NCBI GenBank assembly: GCA_900546115.1
Contig: URBQ01000010.1
Coordinates: 1-63,122 of the forward strand
Source: an uncultured Collinsella sp.
Lineage (GTDB): Bacteria > Actinomycetota > Coriobacteriia > Coriobacteriales > Coriobacteriaceae
Length of the DNA stretch: 63,122 bases
Direction of reading: 5' to 3'
Both the position numbers and the translations under genes were made by a program. Of this stretch, positions 61,302 to 63,122 are shown in pieces. The first letter of the stretch is position 1. Each line of letters opens with the position of its first letter. The notes below the pieces were generated by a model. It was not told where the DNA came from. It searched no databases and was given only the letters and a program-made list of their open reading frames with translations.

Positions 61302-62567
61302 TTACGCAGCATTTTGGCGGGAAATTGAATTCCACCGGAGGCTGCAAGTTATCGCGATAGCAAAGAAATACGTAATCAGGTTTGGAATCGTTGTGAATAG
61401 AGCTCCGCTCGTGAACGCATAGCTTAAAAAGAAAACCTGAATGCAAAGTGAAAGGCGTAGAAAAGCTTTTTGTTGCCCCTCCACAACCCTCGAAATAGTC
61501 GTGAAGGTCAATACAAAACTTGTTAGACAGCTAGCAAGAACCAAGGCAGTTCCAAAAAACCCGGTTTCATATAAAAGATTAAGGAGCTCATTGTGCGCCA
61601 TATATGTAATAGTAAAACCGTCAGGCCAACGATAGCAGTAGCTAGTCCAGCCATGACCAAATAAGGGTGCCTGGGAAAGGCCATTAAGGGCGTAATTCCA
61701 AAGAAATGTCCTATTGTTAACGTTGTCCTCGAAGCTGGTACCACTGGAAAAGGTTGAATTCAATCTTTCGATTGTCGCCTCAACGCCAGGAATAAGAGGC
61801 GCAAGGATAGCCACGGCAAGCAGCACCAATACCGTGGCTCCAATAGCCTTAAGATATTTATGGCTATTGCCAGAAAGCAAGTAAACCAAACCAATAGCAA
61901 AAATCCCGCACAACAAATGAGCCCTTTTTGTAGTCAAAACAAGAGCAATAAAGAAAATTAACGCAAGAATGCCGTAGAACCGTTTAGTTGAACTTGACTC
62001 GCTGCCATAAAAGGACATAGAGGAAGCGAGTATTAAGCCTATCGTGCAGAAAGTTCCATTATGACTATAGTGTGACGCTAAACCCGATCGATAGTCCATT
62101 GCCATTGGCACATTTGAATAGAACGTCGGTTTTATAAAACCAGTATAGAGCTGAGGCGCTACATAGCAGGCAATAGTTGCCAATGCAAAAATGAGTAAAA
62201 CCCCAATAAAAACTTTAACGGCAGGGAGAATCCAATTAGGGTTTTCAGCTGCAAAATAACTAATAACAACTACGGAGACAAGGGCAATAGTTGCAGAAAG
62301 GTCGTACCCACCGCCCAGTACAAATCCGATAGCAGCCATGACAGCAACCGCGCCCCATGGCAATAGTGGCACGATTGCCCTCAGATCAAAGGACACAATC
62401 CTGCCACTTCGAACGGCAATGGCAATCATCAGCATGATACTCAAAGCAAAAATAACAAAACTAATTCTATAAGTTATCAGAGAAGAGCAATAAGCAAATA
62501 AGCAGACGAAAAGAGCTATAACGCCAAACGCAAATTCACCTTTGCCCCGCATCTTCGGGCAATGCAA
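61302..62567 (-). CDS. O-antigen ligase/polymerase (Wzy-like) membrane protein
   Basis: A 421-aa protein with about 11-12 hydrophobic segments and a large extracytoplasmic loop near residues 265-335 containing NVNNRTFLWNYALNGLSQAP LFGHGWTSY, the Wzy_C/WaaL signature. It probably polymerises or ligates lipid-linked repeats. AGGAGG lies 9 nt before the TTG at 62567; the longer frame to 62621 has no binding site. Confidence 0.85.
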   Translation of the reverse strand: MHCPKMRGKGEFAFGVIALFVCLFAYCSSLITYRISFVIFALSIMLMIAIAVRSGRIVSFDLRAIVPLLPWGAVAVMAAIGFVLGGGYDLSATIALVSVVVISYFAAENPNWILPAVKVFIGVLLIFALATIACYVAPQLYTGFIKPTFYSNVPMAMDYRSGLASHYSHNGTFCTIGLILASSMSFYGSESSSTKRFYGILALIFFIALVLTTKRAHLLCGIFAIGLVYLLSGNSHKYLKAIGATVLVLLAVAILAPLIPGVEATIERLNSTFSSGTSFEDNVNNRTFLWNYALNGLSQAPLFGHGWTSYCYRWPDGFTITYMAHNELLNLLYETGFFGTALVLASCLTSFVLTFTTISRVVEGQQKAFLRLSLCIQVFFLSYAFTSGALFTTIPNLITYFFAIAITCSLRWNSISRQNAA

Positions 62568-62687
62568 GCTTAGATACCTCCTCTTGCGAGTAGAAAAAAA
62601 GATGACTTGTCTTCCGAGCAAAATAACTAAGAAAACTTGCTATCGTCGCGCAAAATAGTAAGGCCAGAGGCCGACAACGCTATACCC

Positions 62688-63122
62688 CTACATTGCCTCA
62701 TGCGTTTCATACACGTGAGCGTCCGCCTTCGACGCCTCGGACAAACCATCGTTGATCTTGGCGCACAGGTCGCAAGTCGAGCAGGCGTCGAGCTGCTCCT
62801 TGGTCACGCGACCCTCCTCGTAGTCGCGCACGATCTTGAGCTCATGCATGTCATAGGGCCTCTTGGTGAACAGCGCCTTCACCTTGTGCTTGAGTACCCA
62901 CCATCCGGGCTTCCAGATGTACTTGTGCATGGCCGGGCTCACCGAGCCGATCATCCAGCAGTTGCGGTCACAGTGGCGGACCTTCGCGCGGACCTTCTCG
63001 GCCTGGTCCGAGTTCCAGAGCTCATCCCAGGACTCCTCGTTGAGGTTGCCCATGACCTCCTTGTCCTTGGTGCCGTTGCAGGGCATGACGTCGCCGTAGG
63101 GGTCGATGAAGAAGGTATCGAA
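62688..63122 (-). CDS. radical SAM/SPASM domain protein (partial, 5' end outside window)
   Basis: The frame is open to the right edge and ends at 62688. The visible 144 residues begin FDTFFIDPYGDVMPCNGT, a SPASM-type auxiliary cluster region, with CDRNCWMIGS and a final CSTCDLCAKI cysteine set for iron-sulfur binding. The radical SAM core would be upstream, outside the window. GC content is higher than in the neighbouring polysaccharide genes. Probable role in modifying a sugar or peptide for the cluster. Confidence 0.8.
   Translation of the reverse strand, partial: FDTFFIDPYGDVMPCNGTKDKEVMGNLNEESWDELWNSDQAEKVRAKVRHCDRNCWMIGSVSPAMHKYIWKPGWWVLKHKVKALFTKRPYDMHELKIVRDYEEGRVTKEQLDACSTCDLCAKINDGLSEASKADAHVYETHEAM

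Noticed and set aside
1..63122. CRISPR array or cas genes
   Set aside because: No regularly spaced repeat set and no Cas-like protein was seen.
54386..63122. Insertion sequence or prophage genes
   Set aside because: No intact transposase, integrase or phage structural gene was recognised in this cluster or elsewhere in the window.

Overview
The window looks like chromosomal DNA of a high-GC gut Actinomycetota of the class Coriobacteriia, most likely Collinsella. This is an inference from codon use, from gene order (rpmF-plsX-acpP-rnc-smc-ftsY-ffh; rimP-nusA-infB-rbfA-nrnA-truB-ribF-dnaG-rpoD; Asp23-FakA-recG-rsmD-coaD) and from the style of the intergenic palindromic repeats. No database search was run.

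Positions 1-41 kb are a conserved housekeeping block, almost all on the minus strand. It holds proteolysis (FtsH), a corrinoid adenosyltransferase, a MATE exporter, an rRNA methyltransferase, folate/thymidylate synthesis (FolA-ThyA), a metal-cluster type regulator (DUF134 fused to a NifX-like domain), SRP targeting (Ffh, FtsY), SMC, RNase III, phospholipid/fatty-acid genes (ACP, PlsX), L32, CoaD, RsmD, RecG, a fatty-acid-kinase-like protein with its Asp23 partner, tRNA-Asn, the primary sigma factor, primase, flavin synthesis, tRNA and ribosome maturation factors, IF2, NusA, LeuRS and IMP dehydrogenase. Many of these genes are coupled by 1-8 nt overlaps. Clear promoters and leader elements are visible before tRNA-Asn, rimP and guaB and at the DUF134 gene.

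Positions 41-54 kb are accessory DNA of lower and uneven GC content. They hold a PLP-fold protein apparently lacking the catalytic lysine, an inactivated epimerase gene, a toxin-antitoxin-like pair under a perfect inverted repeat, a stand-alone SIR2-domain protein, a membrane protein with a transglycosylase-like E...GIMQ signature, an unrecognised 272-aa protein, and a reverse transcriptase of the defence (Abi/UG/DRT) kind whose leader can fold into two stem-loops. The unknown gene and the reverse transcriptase lie between two about 255-bp direct repeats that are copies of the 5' end of a secreted transglutaminase/ricin-lectin gene. The upstream copy of that gene is reduced to its ends and the downstream copy is a multi-frameshift pseudogene. 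This looks like an anti-phage island built by recombination into a surface-protein locus, and it is the part of the window most likely to hold something undescribed.

Positions 54-63 kb are an AT-richer surface-polysaccharide cluster, all on the minus strand: a SPASM protein cut by the window edge, an O-antigen-ligase/polymerase-like protein, a TupA-like ATP-grasp protein, a polysaccharide pyruvyl transferase, a sugar-transfer ATP-grasp protein, a family 2 glycosyltransferase, an F420-hydrogenase-beta-like iron-sulfur protein and a flippase. Together they could build, decorate, polymerise and export a glycan.
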